This document shows, one piece after another, positions 1 to 10,647 of a stretch of 64,000 nt of DNA. The stretch is from positions 134,490,455 through 134,554,454 of the forward strand of contig NC_068937.1 in the NCBI RefSeq assembly GCF_016801865.2, in the 5' to 3' direction. Positions within the stretch are counted from its first letter, which is position 1, and each line of letters opens with the position of its first letter. The stretch is from Culex pipiens pallens. Its lineage: Eukaryota; Arthropoda; Insecta; Diptera; Culicidae. The translations under genes and the position numbers were made by a program. A model generated the notes under the pieces. It worked only from the letters and a program-made list of their open reading frames with translations, made no database searches and was not told the DNA's origin.

Positions 1-588
1 GAGCGTTTAAACTTTCAACGTTGAAACTGATAAGACTGGAGCTATGGTCCGTCGAATCCAGAAACTCCTCCAAAATATCGCTGTGCGTTACAAGTTGGTG
101 ATTATTCAGCCTTTGCTGTTCCGTCCTCAGATCCACCATTCGAGGTGTGTTGCACTGCTTGGCATGATAGAATTTATGTTCCCCTGATTAGGATTAAGTG
201 TTCAGAATTGATCAAGGCTAACTCTTTCGTGATTGTTTTGGGTGGTCCTAAAAAGGATCAAATTTCTGAAAGAAAAGTTGAAGATTATTGAATTTCTGAA
301 AAGAAGATTAAGTTATGAATGGTTATAAAGTTCTACGCCCTGGCATCCCAAGAAAACAAACGCCTTGGACGACTTACAACACTGGAGGAAACCATTTATA
401 GACAACTTACAATCCCAAGTTGACAACATCCTTAGGCCACTTTCAACCCACCCAAACGTTTATGGACGACTACTCTACCAACTTACTTTTGAATTTGCGC
501 TTTTGGACGACCCTTCAAGACGCACAACCGAATTTCAAACGCTGAACCCCCGAACACGACAGACTGGCGAACGCTGAGGGAGCCAAGC
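1..588. other. Left-edge DNA without recognisable gene
   Basis: Open stretches here are short and resemble no family I know. The sequence may belong to a mobile element cut by the window edge. Confidence 0.3.
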
Positions 589-668
589 CTAAGAGCAAGA
601 GATCTTCCCAGATTTGTTACTCTTGCAAACTTGCTGGTTTTAAATCTGGGTTGATCTCTTGCTCTTAG
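589..668. repeat. Imperfect hairpin, 27-nt arms
   Basis: Arms 589-615 and 642-668 pair at 25 of 27 positions around a 26-nt loop. Arms start CTAAGAGCAAGAGATC. The function is unknown; it may be a mobile-element end. Confidence 0.6.
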
Positions 669-907
669 AGCCAAACTCCCCAACCCAACAGAACTTACAC
701 ACCCTTAGTGCCAAGACCCGTGCCGACCCCTAATTGGACGGAACACCCATTCGAACGGCAAAGAGAGAAAAGAAAGAGACGAAGGAATTTTAGCGAGCCG
801 AATGGGGGGAGGGGTTGGGGGCGAGAGCAGCCTCAGAAAGCTGTGCATTCCGTCGCCCCCCCAGACCAAAATTTGTTCCTGAAATTTAAATTCAAATTAG
901 CTCGCTG

Positions 908-1114
908 CCTCGTCCCGGGTGGAACGAGGGATGAGGGCAACTCTTTCAACAGTTTGGAATTGGACACGACGCAATTCTTTCAGAAACGCTCGCCGCGAAT
1001 GCGACGAGCTAGTTGTTGTTTCACAACCACGGCTTGACCCACGAGAGGCTCTTCAGCGGAAGGCAGCAGGCGCGCGCCTCATCTCGTTGATGCCTCGTCC
1101 CGGGTGGGACGAGG
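908..1114. repeat. Two copies of a palindrome CCTCGTCCC...GGGACGAGG
   Basis: Copies at 908-929 and 1093-1114. The second is a near-perfect 22-nt palindrome; the first has a base change in the right half. The DNA between is GC-richer than its surroundings. Confidence 0.5.
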
Positions 1115-1246
1115 GACGGGGAGTGAGGCAACTCAGAAACACGGCAACCACGAAAGATCCAAACGGTCCGGCCATCGAGAGGCAACTGGCTGACGGTGAC
1201 GTCGAGAAGGCGATGCGCGCTTCTTTTCCAGTTCTGGTCCCTCTCT

Positions 1247-1352
1247 CCTGCTGCTGCTGCTCTGGTCTCTCCTGCTGCTGCTGCTCTGGTCTCTCCTGCT
1301 GCTGCTGCTGCTCTGGGCTGAGCTTTCCTGCTGCTGCTGCTGCTGCCGGTCC
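1247..1352 (+). repeat. CTG/CTC trinucleotide tract with a higher-order unit
   Basis: Runs of CTG separated by TCTGGTCTCTC form three to four longer units. Any translated frame is biased by the repeat and is not taken as a gene. Confidence 0.7.
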
Positions 1353-1368
1353 GACGTCTGAGACGTGA

Positions 1369-2616
1369 ATGATAGAATGGGCTCTGGCGCGCGTTCTTAT
1401 ATAGCCTTTCGGTCCGCTACTTCCCCTCCTTTTTCGCGACCGACACTCGGTCGCGTTGCTCGGATGATTTTCCCCTCAAAATAGGTACTTGACATTCCCG
1501 TCCGTGAGTGGGAAGCGCTCATTTTGCTTGCAAAATCTGTGCATTTTGAAAACATTTTAAAACATTCAATTGTTTCAATAGTTAAACTATTTTGCCAACA
1601 ATGAAAGTTTTATAGCAAATTGCTGAATAATTTTCGAATCGAATGGCACATAAATCGTGTCGATTCGATTAGAGGGAAGGAAGATATAAGCGTTTGACGG
1701 ATGACGCAGTTATCCAGGGCCTTCGGCCCGAATTTTTGGAATGACACCCCAGTACCTTCGACAAAGACGTAAGTCTACGTCAATATAAGCGAGCTCCTAT
1801 AAATAGAAGCAAATAAAATAAGCTAAGCTCTATTGTTGCTGATCAGTATTGTTATCCCCAACATAACTTGTTACGTTTCGTGTATAATCGATCTTTTACC
1901 TGTGTTGATATAATTAGTAGTAATTTATGGTCAAATTTGAACTTTGACAGCCGTCAATAAATGTTATGTTTGCATGTTGTAATGAGTTTAACTAGTCTAA
2001 TCTATAAAAGCTGTTTAAGCGCCATTCAGAAAATATTTAAATTTTGATCCTAACAGCAAACCACCCAACTAAATCATACGAAGCATATCAATTGTTGACT
2101 GAATCGTTGTAGAGCGAGAAAAACTATTTATTTTCCCAACCAATGTAAAGTTGCAAAATCCCAGATAACAGAAACAATATATTTTGTTTCTAGAATTTTT
2201 TTTTTTTATTGGAAACTGTTAACTTAGCTGTTTTAACATCTGTTATCTGTGTGTAAATGTCGAGTTTTTGACGAGCTCCCAAATGAACTAGAAAAATCAT
2301 CTTTGGGCTCGACATTCACGTTTTGCAACTCACCCCACAAAATATCAATCCATGTGAACCCCAAATGTAACTAACTGAGAATAAGTGAACCTGCATGTCA
2401 ATAAACCAATTTATCGGCGGAACTGAAAATATGTTTTCTTTCCAAATATTAAAAAAAAGTCCTCCCTTGAGTGTGGTTTAAATTAAAACAGTATATATTT
2501 AGAACAACGTTTAAGTAGTTAATAATAGTCGATCAAATACCTCAAACCGCGTGCCTAGCTAGTGCTGGTCTACATATCTCATCAGTGCTGCTCTGTAAAA
2601 GCCTTTAAAAAGGTGC
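1369..2616. other. Non-coding flank with TATA-like sites
   Basis: TTATATAG near 1396 and CTATAAATAG near 1797 resemble core promoters, possibly of a mobile element. No ORF downstream supports this. The piece at about 1488-1535 belongs to a dispersed repeat also seen at 27.07, 30.43 and 30.50 kb. Confidence 0.3.
1488..1535 (-). repeat. Dispersed repeat copy 1 (GCGCTTCCC..ACGGACGGGAA)
   Basis: Reverse-strand copy of a roughly 45-bp sequence with the core GCGCTTCCCnnnCACGGACGGGAA followed by TCAAGTACCTA. Copies on the plus strand lie at 27069-27103, 30432-30470 and 30499-30538. Confidence 0.55.
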
Positions 2617-2786
2617 TAACCAAGGCACTTTCCTCCAACAAACTGGTAACTGCTCATACTCTTCCAATCGGAATGTATTTCTGCCCTTGTTGTAATCGCG
2701 CCTCGTGAGATTAAGTAATAATGTCCTCTATCATGCCTACGTAGAATTCTCTTTGATCGCTGCGTCACTTCAAATACTGAACAGTC

Positions 2787-2792
2787 TTTATT
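2787..2792 (-). terminator. Candidate poly(A) signal of the Mekk1-type gene
   Basis: AATAAA on the minus strand (TTTATT on plus), about 100 nt after the TGA at 2893-2895. It fits a short 3' UTR. Inferred from position and motif only. Confidence 0.45.
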
Positions 2793-2892
2793 CATACTCG
2801 TAATCGTGTGGTTAAAACGTGTTTTTATCATCTGTAGTCTATTTTGTTCAAAACATGGCTAATTACTCAAATAGTACGTATGCTTAGGTGTC

Positions 2893-5800
2893 TCACTTTG
2901 CAGTCGATCTGATCGTTGAAGCGGAATTCAGATGCCGCCGGAAGGAGTTCCGGATCTGCTTGTCGAGCTCAACTGTTGGAGAATCGTCGCTGACCTAAAA
3001 ATCAAACAAATTTATTAATAAGTTCTCGAGAAATAAAAACAATCAACCGACCTTGCAAAAGTTATGCTGAAGAAGCTCTCCGGCCGACTTGCGCAGCTTC
3101 GGGTCGTGCTGCAGGCAACTCTCTACAAAGTCGTGCCCTTCTTCGGACAGGCAGTCCGGAATTTCCGGTGATTCGCCCATGCCGACTTTGAACATGATTT
3201 GAAAGTTGGAATCAAACTGGTGCCACGGGCGCTGAAAGATATCAACCACAAAGACGATTAGTATGAATCGAACTTCCAGAAAATTACCCTCTTTTATTCT
3301 ACCTTTCCACTGCAAATCTCAATGACGACACACCCAACGGACCAGATGTCGGCGGCACGTCCGTGTCCCTCGCTATTCGTTTTAGTGAAAACTTCCGGAG
3401 CCATATATGCTAGAACGAAGCCGAAACTTACGACAAGAGCTTGTAGCGGTACAGAACAAACCCACCTTGCGTTCCGACGTAACCCTTCAGCTCTCCCGGC
3501 AGCGTCGTATGCGCCTGGATCTTCACGGCGGACCCAAAATCTCCAAGCTTCAAAAAGTTACCATCGCTGGTCAAGAAAATGTTGGCCGTTTTAATATCCC
3601 GGTGCACGACGCCATGTCGGTGCAATTCCTTAACGCCACACAATAGCTGCATCGTATAACGGCGCGTTTGACCCTCCGGCAGTCCACCGTTCAGCTCGAC
3701 CAGACTTTCCAACGTCCCCTCCGGACAGAGCTCCATGAAGATCAGCAGTTCTTCCTACAAAATCAAGCTATAGTCGACTTCTTCAAACGTCAACTTCCGC
3801 TTCAAACTTACCCGATGCACTTCAACTCCGTAGTACTTGACCAGGTTTCGGTGGTTGATACCCTCGAAGATCTTCAGCTCTTCAGCGACCTTCCGTATCG
3901 CGCTTGTCTCTCCCGGCTGAATAGCAATCTCCTTCATGGCCATCAACTCCCCGGTACTGTTGTTCACCGCCGTATAAACCTTCCCAAACCGGCCCTGACC
4001 TATCTTGATGCCGCGGTGCCAGCTGAAGTTCACGCTGCGCGCCCGATTCAGCGCCTTATCACAGTAGCTTATCTCCTTGACACTGCCAATCAAACTTCGC
4101 TCGCGTAATCGTTCCTCGAGCTCCGTATCAAGCCGATTGATGGCGTCACGAACGCGTAGCTGACGCAACGGTTTCGTCCCAAACAGGGCATCCCCCGTCG
4201 GAACGCGAATCTTGACCTCGTGGACGACACCCTCGTACGAACTTTGCTTCCGGTAGATGTCGTTCGTGTCCACCAGATGGTGAGCACGCAGCGTAACGCC
4301 GTCTTCACGTAGACTGAGCTGGTTTTGGAATGTTTTGGTCAGCGTTATCGACGGTATCGAAGCGCGTCCTTGCGACGGAGACGGCGAAGGAGAGCTCTTG
4401 CGCGATCGAGGTGACCGCCGAAGTCGCTCCGGATCACGGATGCTGCCAATCACGTGTGAGATACAAGCGTCCATCTTGGTTTTTAGATCCTCAAACTCGG
4501 TATCACTCAGATGACTAGTACAGTGTGGATCACAAGCCGAAATCAAAAACTCCAGCCCTTGATTTGCCCATCGGGGACGTAACCCGCGGCCTCGTTCGCA
4601 CCGTTCCATCACAAACTTCATCCACAGCTTGGCAAAGTGAACAATCGCGTTCGACAGCTTCAGCTCTCCCTCCATATCTCGACATATCTCCGCCTTAGAC
4701 TCAAACAGCCTCGACAGATCCTTGTGGAACTCAAACCCAAACTTGTACCCCTGGTGAAGAATTTCCCGGGTCCGCGTCAAAACCGCAATACGATCTATTT
4801 CGTCCATATCGGCCATGTTTCGCACGTGGCACTCGTCTTGCAGATTTTCAATTACCGACGTCAACTTGTTCCGAAACAGCAACACATTCTTCTTCAATAT
4901 GCGCAAAACTTCCACCACTTCCTGGCACACGTGACTGGTCGGCTTCCTAAGCACCACACAATCCTCCTCCGTCCCTTCCTCACAATCATCACAATGATCA
5001 CGGTGAAAATCACAACTCTCCAAATCCCGGAACAGTCCCTTCGTAAAGGCCATCGTTTTCATCGTCTTTTCCCGCGCAAACGTAAACACATCTTGCGTCT
5101 CTCGACACAACGCCAAAAATTGCCACTTCTTCCCACCACGGTCAATATCACTACTATCTATCTGTTTGATCTGATCTTCCAGCTCCCGCAAACTCGTAAT
5201 CATCTTCCGACCAGTTTTCTCCAACACTTTCTCCACGATCTTACAGAACCCTTTAGCGGCGATCGCGTGCTGCCCCGGAATCATCGGACAGATCAACTTG
5301 GTAAAGCGCCACTCCTCGTCCAGTGCAGACTTTTGCTGGCATTCCGGTGTCGCACCCAGTATCCACTGCTCCGCATAGTCCAGATACAACTCGAAGATAC
5401 GCTTGACCGTCCCGTCAAACGTCTCCAGCACGGTCATGTACCGGTCCAGTTCCGACTCGCGATCATACAGCGCCGTATTGATGTGCTTTTCGAAACGATC
5501 CCGGTGGATCATGGCTAGCGTTAGTCCCTCCTTCAGCTCCTTGATGTGCTGCTCTAAGCTGAGCGGATTCGGCTGGACAGGTTGCGTTTCCAAGCGCATC
5601 TTCAGGAACTCCTGAATCACCTCCAGCGGAATCAACGACAGGAAGATGAACGCCGGCACGTACGATGGAAGGTTCAGCTCTTTGGCTTCTTTGCTAGCGG
5701 CACCAAAACGACGCAGTTCACCTTCCTGCTCCTTCTCGAGCGGTGGCTCGATGCAAGGGACATCCTCCTCGACAAACAAAGAATCGTCATCTAGCACCTG

Positions 5801-8800
5801 CATGCCAGGTTTCTCCAACGTCAGCTGGGCCTTCCGCAGCACTACATTGTGGAGCCGATGCAGGAACGTTAGCGACTTGCCCAATCCTCGGCACTTGAGA
5901 ACGTTTTCGATGTATTTACGGTACAACGCGGTTGAATTGTTTGCCGTATGCGAGGTAACTTCCGTTATCGAATTGACACTGTAAAAGTTGAGTGTATTCA
6001 TGTACTGACTCATTTCTGTATCGCCGGTGAAGGCGTAATGTTTGCGAATCGAAAAGTTGTCCATTTCGTCCGATTCGTCACTGTTGGCACTTTCGGTTGC
6101 ACTTCCAGTTTCTTCCATGAACTGGACACGCTTTGTCGTACAGCTGGTGACGGAACTGGTCGTACTCGAATCGCCCTGTCCGCTATCTACGACCTCACCG
6201 TTCTCCTCCTGCACCGACGAACTGGTCGAGCTGTCCGTCTCCATGATTGGCCAGTGGTACGATTTCTTGTTGCCTTGCAGTCTGGCCAGCAGTTTGCCCA
6301 GGATCAGCAGCGTTAGTCGATGTTGTTTCGTCATATTGTACCAGAGACACATTGCCTTCACCCTGCCGACAAACGCTTCACTCTGGTAGATTGGGTAGGC
6401 AGCTCCCATTGCCTTGGACGATGGAAACAGACTTTCCTTCGACTCTAGCCGGAGCAACAGATCTTCTACCTGTTTCAACGCAATTGTCTGTATCTCCAGA
6501 CAGTCTTTGCAGTACATTGACAGGCATCCGAAGCAAAAAGGCTTGTTGGTTTCACCGTTGGCGGTTGAAGCCGTGGCGTCCGATCCAAAGCCACTGTCCG
6601 CCATGCTTAGATCACTTACATTGCGGGCCAGTTGCCGCTGGAAGCGGAAGTTCATGATTTCGTTCAGTAAACTATCGATCTCGTTGCGAGCTTGGCAGAG
6701 GATTTTATCCTGCTGCTCAACGGAACGATCTGCATGCCAAGCCTGCAGTTCCAGCCACAGAAGATCGTTGACGTGCGTCTGCCACAGTCTCTCCTCAGTG
6801 GAAATTATGTTCTTAGTGGTGCGATCCTTGTCGATGCTACCCAATTTAATCAGGTTCGAAAAGGTATCGTGGAATGCAATCCGGTTTTGTGGTATGTCCG
6901 ACTTTGAAATGTGTACACTGTCGCGGAAGTTTGCAAACGCGGATGGCGGAGCCGACGTTCGACATCCTACGGGGCGTGATTTCACGCTCATGAACCTGTT
7001 ACATGACTCGACTACAGCCTGCGGAATTCCTGAGGTGAGCGAAGGAATGGGCATACTTTCGGCACGTTCTTCAATCGATCCCGGTGGGATGCCGAAATTG
7101 GCTGAATTCCTCGCAATCACGGTATTGATTGCAGTGGCCATCTTGGAGTCCCGTTCGGATTCACGAAGCAGCTGCGTCGAACGCTTGTCACCGCGTGCTT
7201 TTTCATCAGTCGGCTCCATGATCAGCTGGTTCAGGATGGCACAATCGACGGTGTTTCGCCGGTCGGCACGTGGCCGCGCCAACCGTCCACCGGTTCGCAT
7301 TCGGACGTTTCCTTCCCTGTGTAGATAACAACAAAAATATTTACAGTACTCCATTCAATCGACAATCGCACGCGTTATCTTATCAAAGTGCATTCTTCAG
7401 CTGGTCACCGAACACCAGTGGTCGAATCTTTCCGCCTGTGTCTGCGTGTCGAGTACCTGTACCGGACGGACAATCTTATCAGCCACATCCACAACCACGC
7501 GTCACACTTTGGCGAGCGAAAAAGTGCTCCAAAATCCAACATGGCGACCGATTTGCAGAAGAAAAGTGCCCTTTACTGAGATACCACGCGATCGTGTTTC
7601 CGCGATCATCGCTTATAAGCTGTATACTTACATCCTCTGCCGGGAGCTCCTGTTTTTGTTCTTTATTCTGGTCCGCGGAGGCGTACTACCATACTGCTCG
7701 TACTGACTGAGCACGTCGTCCACCGAGGACACCCGGAACGCTTCCTCGAGATCCTGCGAGTTACAGCCACCGAGCGATCCTACAAAGTCCGGCTCGTCGC
7801 CAAAGTGAAGCGTGCAGCTGCACCGGAAATAAAGAGTTGATGTAACACAAGAATTTGAAATCTACAGAACTTCACGCGCAAATTGACGACTTTTCAGCAG
7901 CAAGATTGTCAGGCGAATAGGTGCAACATCTTGTCGGTGAGAACTAGCGGAGGCCGTTATCTTATCTCGAGATGGATGTACGTACGGACGAACGAGTATG
8001 AGACTGTGTCCGACAGCCCGTGCCGAAACCGTGTATTGGGGGGACCGCAGCGATACGGTGGTCTCGTTTCAGCGGATTCAACGAGCGACAGGGACGGTAG
8101 AACAACATTGCTGATTCATGGCCGGACTATAATCCGAAGCACATTTTTCAGTGGACAGGGATGACAAAGTGCTAATAGAACACAATTCGCAAACGAGTTA
8201 GACCTATTAGAAAGTGGCGATAATTGCGTTTAGCCACTTGCGCTATTTTAAGAAGGTTCGTTGATCCGGATTACTCATGTTACAAACTATATTGGCACTA
8301 TCTACCTATACAGCGGTCTAAACAATACATTTAAAATTAATTATTAAAAACGAAATCGACACAGTTGATAATCGTTACTACGTCACAGCTACGCCATTCC
8401 ATAAACCTCGCTGACCTTGTCTAAATTTGGTTACTGGTTTACATCAAAACAAACAGAAAAAAACCAAGCTATAAATAATTAACAAATACAACAAAACATC
8501 TGTTGATACCGTGTAGCACTCGAACGCTACGGTTTCATCTCTGCCGCCCCCTAAGACCAATCCCCCTCGCGGCGCTTATCAAACTACTGTTCCAGTGCCC
8601 TAGCTCTCCAAAGACTATGTAACAGCACCGTCACCCCCAGAGAATACTAGATTAGCGGGCCGCTCCAGCGCCTACTCTGCAATCAATCATTTTGCAGCAA
8701 AAAGTCGTCTTATCATTGTACAAATAGCGCGCGGCGTCGCCAACTGTGTGCGGGGCGAAACTATTTGTATTGGGATTGGGTCGTCGTCACCAACATTTGC

Positions 8801-9228
8801 GCAAAACGGCCAACTTTGATGGTGATTTCGATTCGCGTTTTCGCTTCCTCTTTCCCGCAACGCAGTGTTTGTTTAAAACACTGCCAAACGCTAATTAGCA
8901 AGGTAAACGAAAAATATCGCGCTCGTCGCCTGTCCATGTTCAGCTTTCCATCGAGTTGCCGTTCGATTACATCAGGCTGAAGAAAAAACCTTGACCACCT
9001 TTTGCTCTTTTCTTCCCGTTTTTTTTCGGCCAGACTATCCAAAACAAAGTTCACGGCCGTTTGCCACGCACTTCTCTACTCGCAATCTGTTTTGATTTAT
9101 TCGCCTGCTACGATCTTGCTTGCACGTACTAGGCCACCGGGAACGTACCTGCTATCGTCGTCGTCCTCGTCGCCGGAACTGAAATTGATGTCGATTCCGA
9201 CTCGCTCCTTCCACCTCGAATCGGCCAT
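2893..9228 (-). CDS. Mekk1: MAP kinase kinase kinase, MEKK4/Mekk1 type (7 coding exons)
   Basis: Serine/threonine kinase that in flies and mammals (Mekk1, MAP3K4) activates MAP2Ks of the p38/JNK stress pathways in the cytoplasm. Coding exons read on the minus strand: 9228-9149, 7817-7632, 7316-3812, 3754-3466, 3409-3303, 3231-3052 and 2994-2893. All junctions have GT/AG ends and phases agree, giving 4449 nt and about 1482 aa. The start MADSRWKERV precedes an acidic GDEDDDD run. The large central exon is the long regulatory region typical of MEKK4. The kinase domain begins near residue 1188: glycine loop GQGRFG at 1195-1200, lysine 1217 in AMKEI, HRD 1308-1310, DFG 1329-1331, APE 1357-1359. 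The kinase looks catalytically complete. The C terminus is a short basic tail ending STAK. Splicing is inferred from sequence only; the family call is strong, the 5' exon slightly less so. Confidence 0.93.
7818..9148 (-). other. Intron 1 of the Mekk1-type gene
   Basis: Bounded by AGCAG|GTACGT and GGTGCAG|C. No repeat or gene is evident inside. Confidence 0.6.
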
Positions 9229-9599
9229 TTTTCACAGTTCAAATTCGCTGTCTCGGCAAAATTCTGCAACCATTTGGTTCCCGGTTGGCACACCACGCTG
9301 CTGCTGGAAGCGGATTTCGGTATGATTTGAAGTTTCGAGTTTTCCGGACGACGCGAATCGGGGAAACCCCACAGCAGATTCCCACACAATACGAGTGTTG
9401 CGTGAGGAATTTGACACGCAAAAAACCGAACCGTCGCGGCCGATGAGTGAAATTTATCTGACACTTTCCCTCAGTTCGGTTGTTGTTCGCTCGGCGAGCA
9501 GGTTGATGGACGGACGATGCGACGAAGAAGACACAGCACGGACTGTCAAATTCCGAGGGGTAGGAGAGTTAGGTATTGCGAGTTGAGTTTCTTTTCATG

Positions 9600-10375
9600 A
9601 TTCTTTTCTACTGATGTGAGCAGGATAAAAACAATCTATGGTCACAAAATCACATTGGCCCACTTGCATTGTTTTGTTTGATAAAAATTAATTATTTTTA
9701 ATAGTAGTTTTTAGTACTTGGTTACAGTTGAATGTCACTTTTTGATTGAAAGTCAAAGTGTTGATTCCAGATGAGGAAGTGTGTTTTTAAGTTGTGTAAT
9801 AGCACAGATGTAAGATATTTAACACAAACTCATTGCCTAAACAAGTGACGAATGACCTCTCTAGGTTAAAGTCACGTTAATAAAATAAACAACAACTTTG
9901 CCTAAACGTATTGTTTGCCAATTGTTTATTGATAAATTTCTATGAAATTATTAACGCACAAAAACTGGAAAAAAAGTTCTCAAAAATGTGTGTTTGTGCC
10001 CAAAGTGTTGTGCTCAGAAAACTCACAGATCCGTAATAGTTTAAGGGTTATTTCCTCGTGTCCAACCCCTCAACAAAACGGTTTCTATTCAATGACAGCA
10101 AGAAGCAACTTTTATAGCGCCCGCAAGTATGCAACCAATGTTCGTGTCATCTCGCTCTCATCACCGGCTTTGTTTGAGCGTGAAAAGGGGCGTTACTAAA
10201 CTCACACTAAACTCTCTGCGAACAAATAACACAGATATTTTTTTTAATCTATTATTTAAACGTTGAGGTTTAAAAAGAAAAAAGTTCACCTGTGGGTAGG
10301 CATCGCATTGTTGATTTGTGTTTTGGGAACTTGTTAAAAAAAACTTGTATTGTTTAAGCAAAATTCTACATATTG
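9600..10375. other. Intergenic region between Mekk1-type gene and rough
   Basis: AT-rich, no gene seen. It should hold the upstream regulatory DNA of both divergent genes. Confidence 0.3.
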
Positions 10376-10413
10376 AGAGATTTTTCGAGAGAGAGAGAAA
10401 TTGAGAGAGAAGA
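10376..10413 (+). promoter_or_regulatory. GA-rich tract upstream of rough
   Basis: Runs of GAGAGA lie about 240 nt before the rough start codon. Such tracts bind GAGA-type factors near insect developmental promoters; here the role is inference from sequence and place. Confidence 0.3.
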
Positions 10414-10647
10414 TAGTTTCACGCGCCAACCATCCTCACCACGTGTCGCGCGCGCCGCGCAGAATGGAAGTTCATGAGACTAAACGGTATATCCTTTCGG
10501 GCGTGAGACTCGAAAAAGGTGAAACAGGTGGCGGGCTCTGTAACGAAAATGGTTCCGTTGGACGTAGCGACGATCAGTTAAGATTTAATCCTCGAGCAGG
10601 CAGGACGTGCTCTGTGCGGGAAGGAAGACAATAATAATTTTACAACA

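Noticed and set aside
919..1368. 149-codon frame with poly-Cys/Ser
   Set aside because: Driven by the CTG repeat; no conserved motif.
4637..5518. Plus-strand open frame of 293 codons
   Set aside because: It is antisense to the large Mekk1-type exon, which has clear kinase-family protein and good splice sites.
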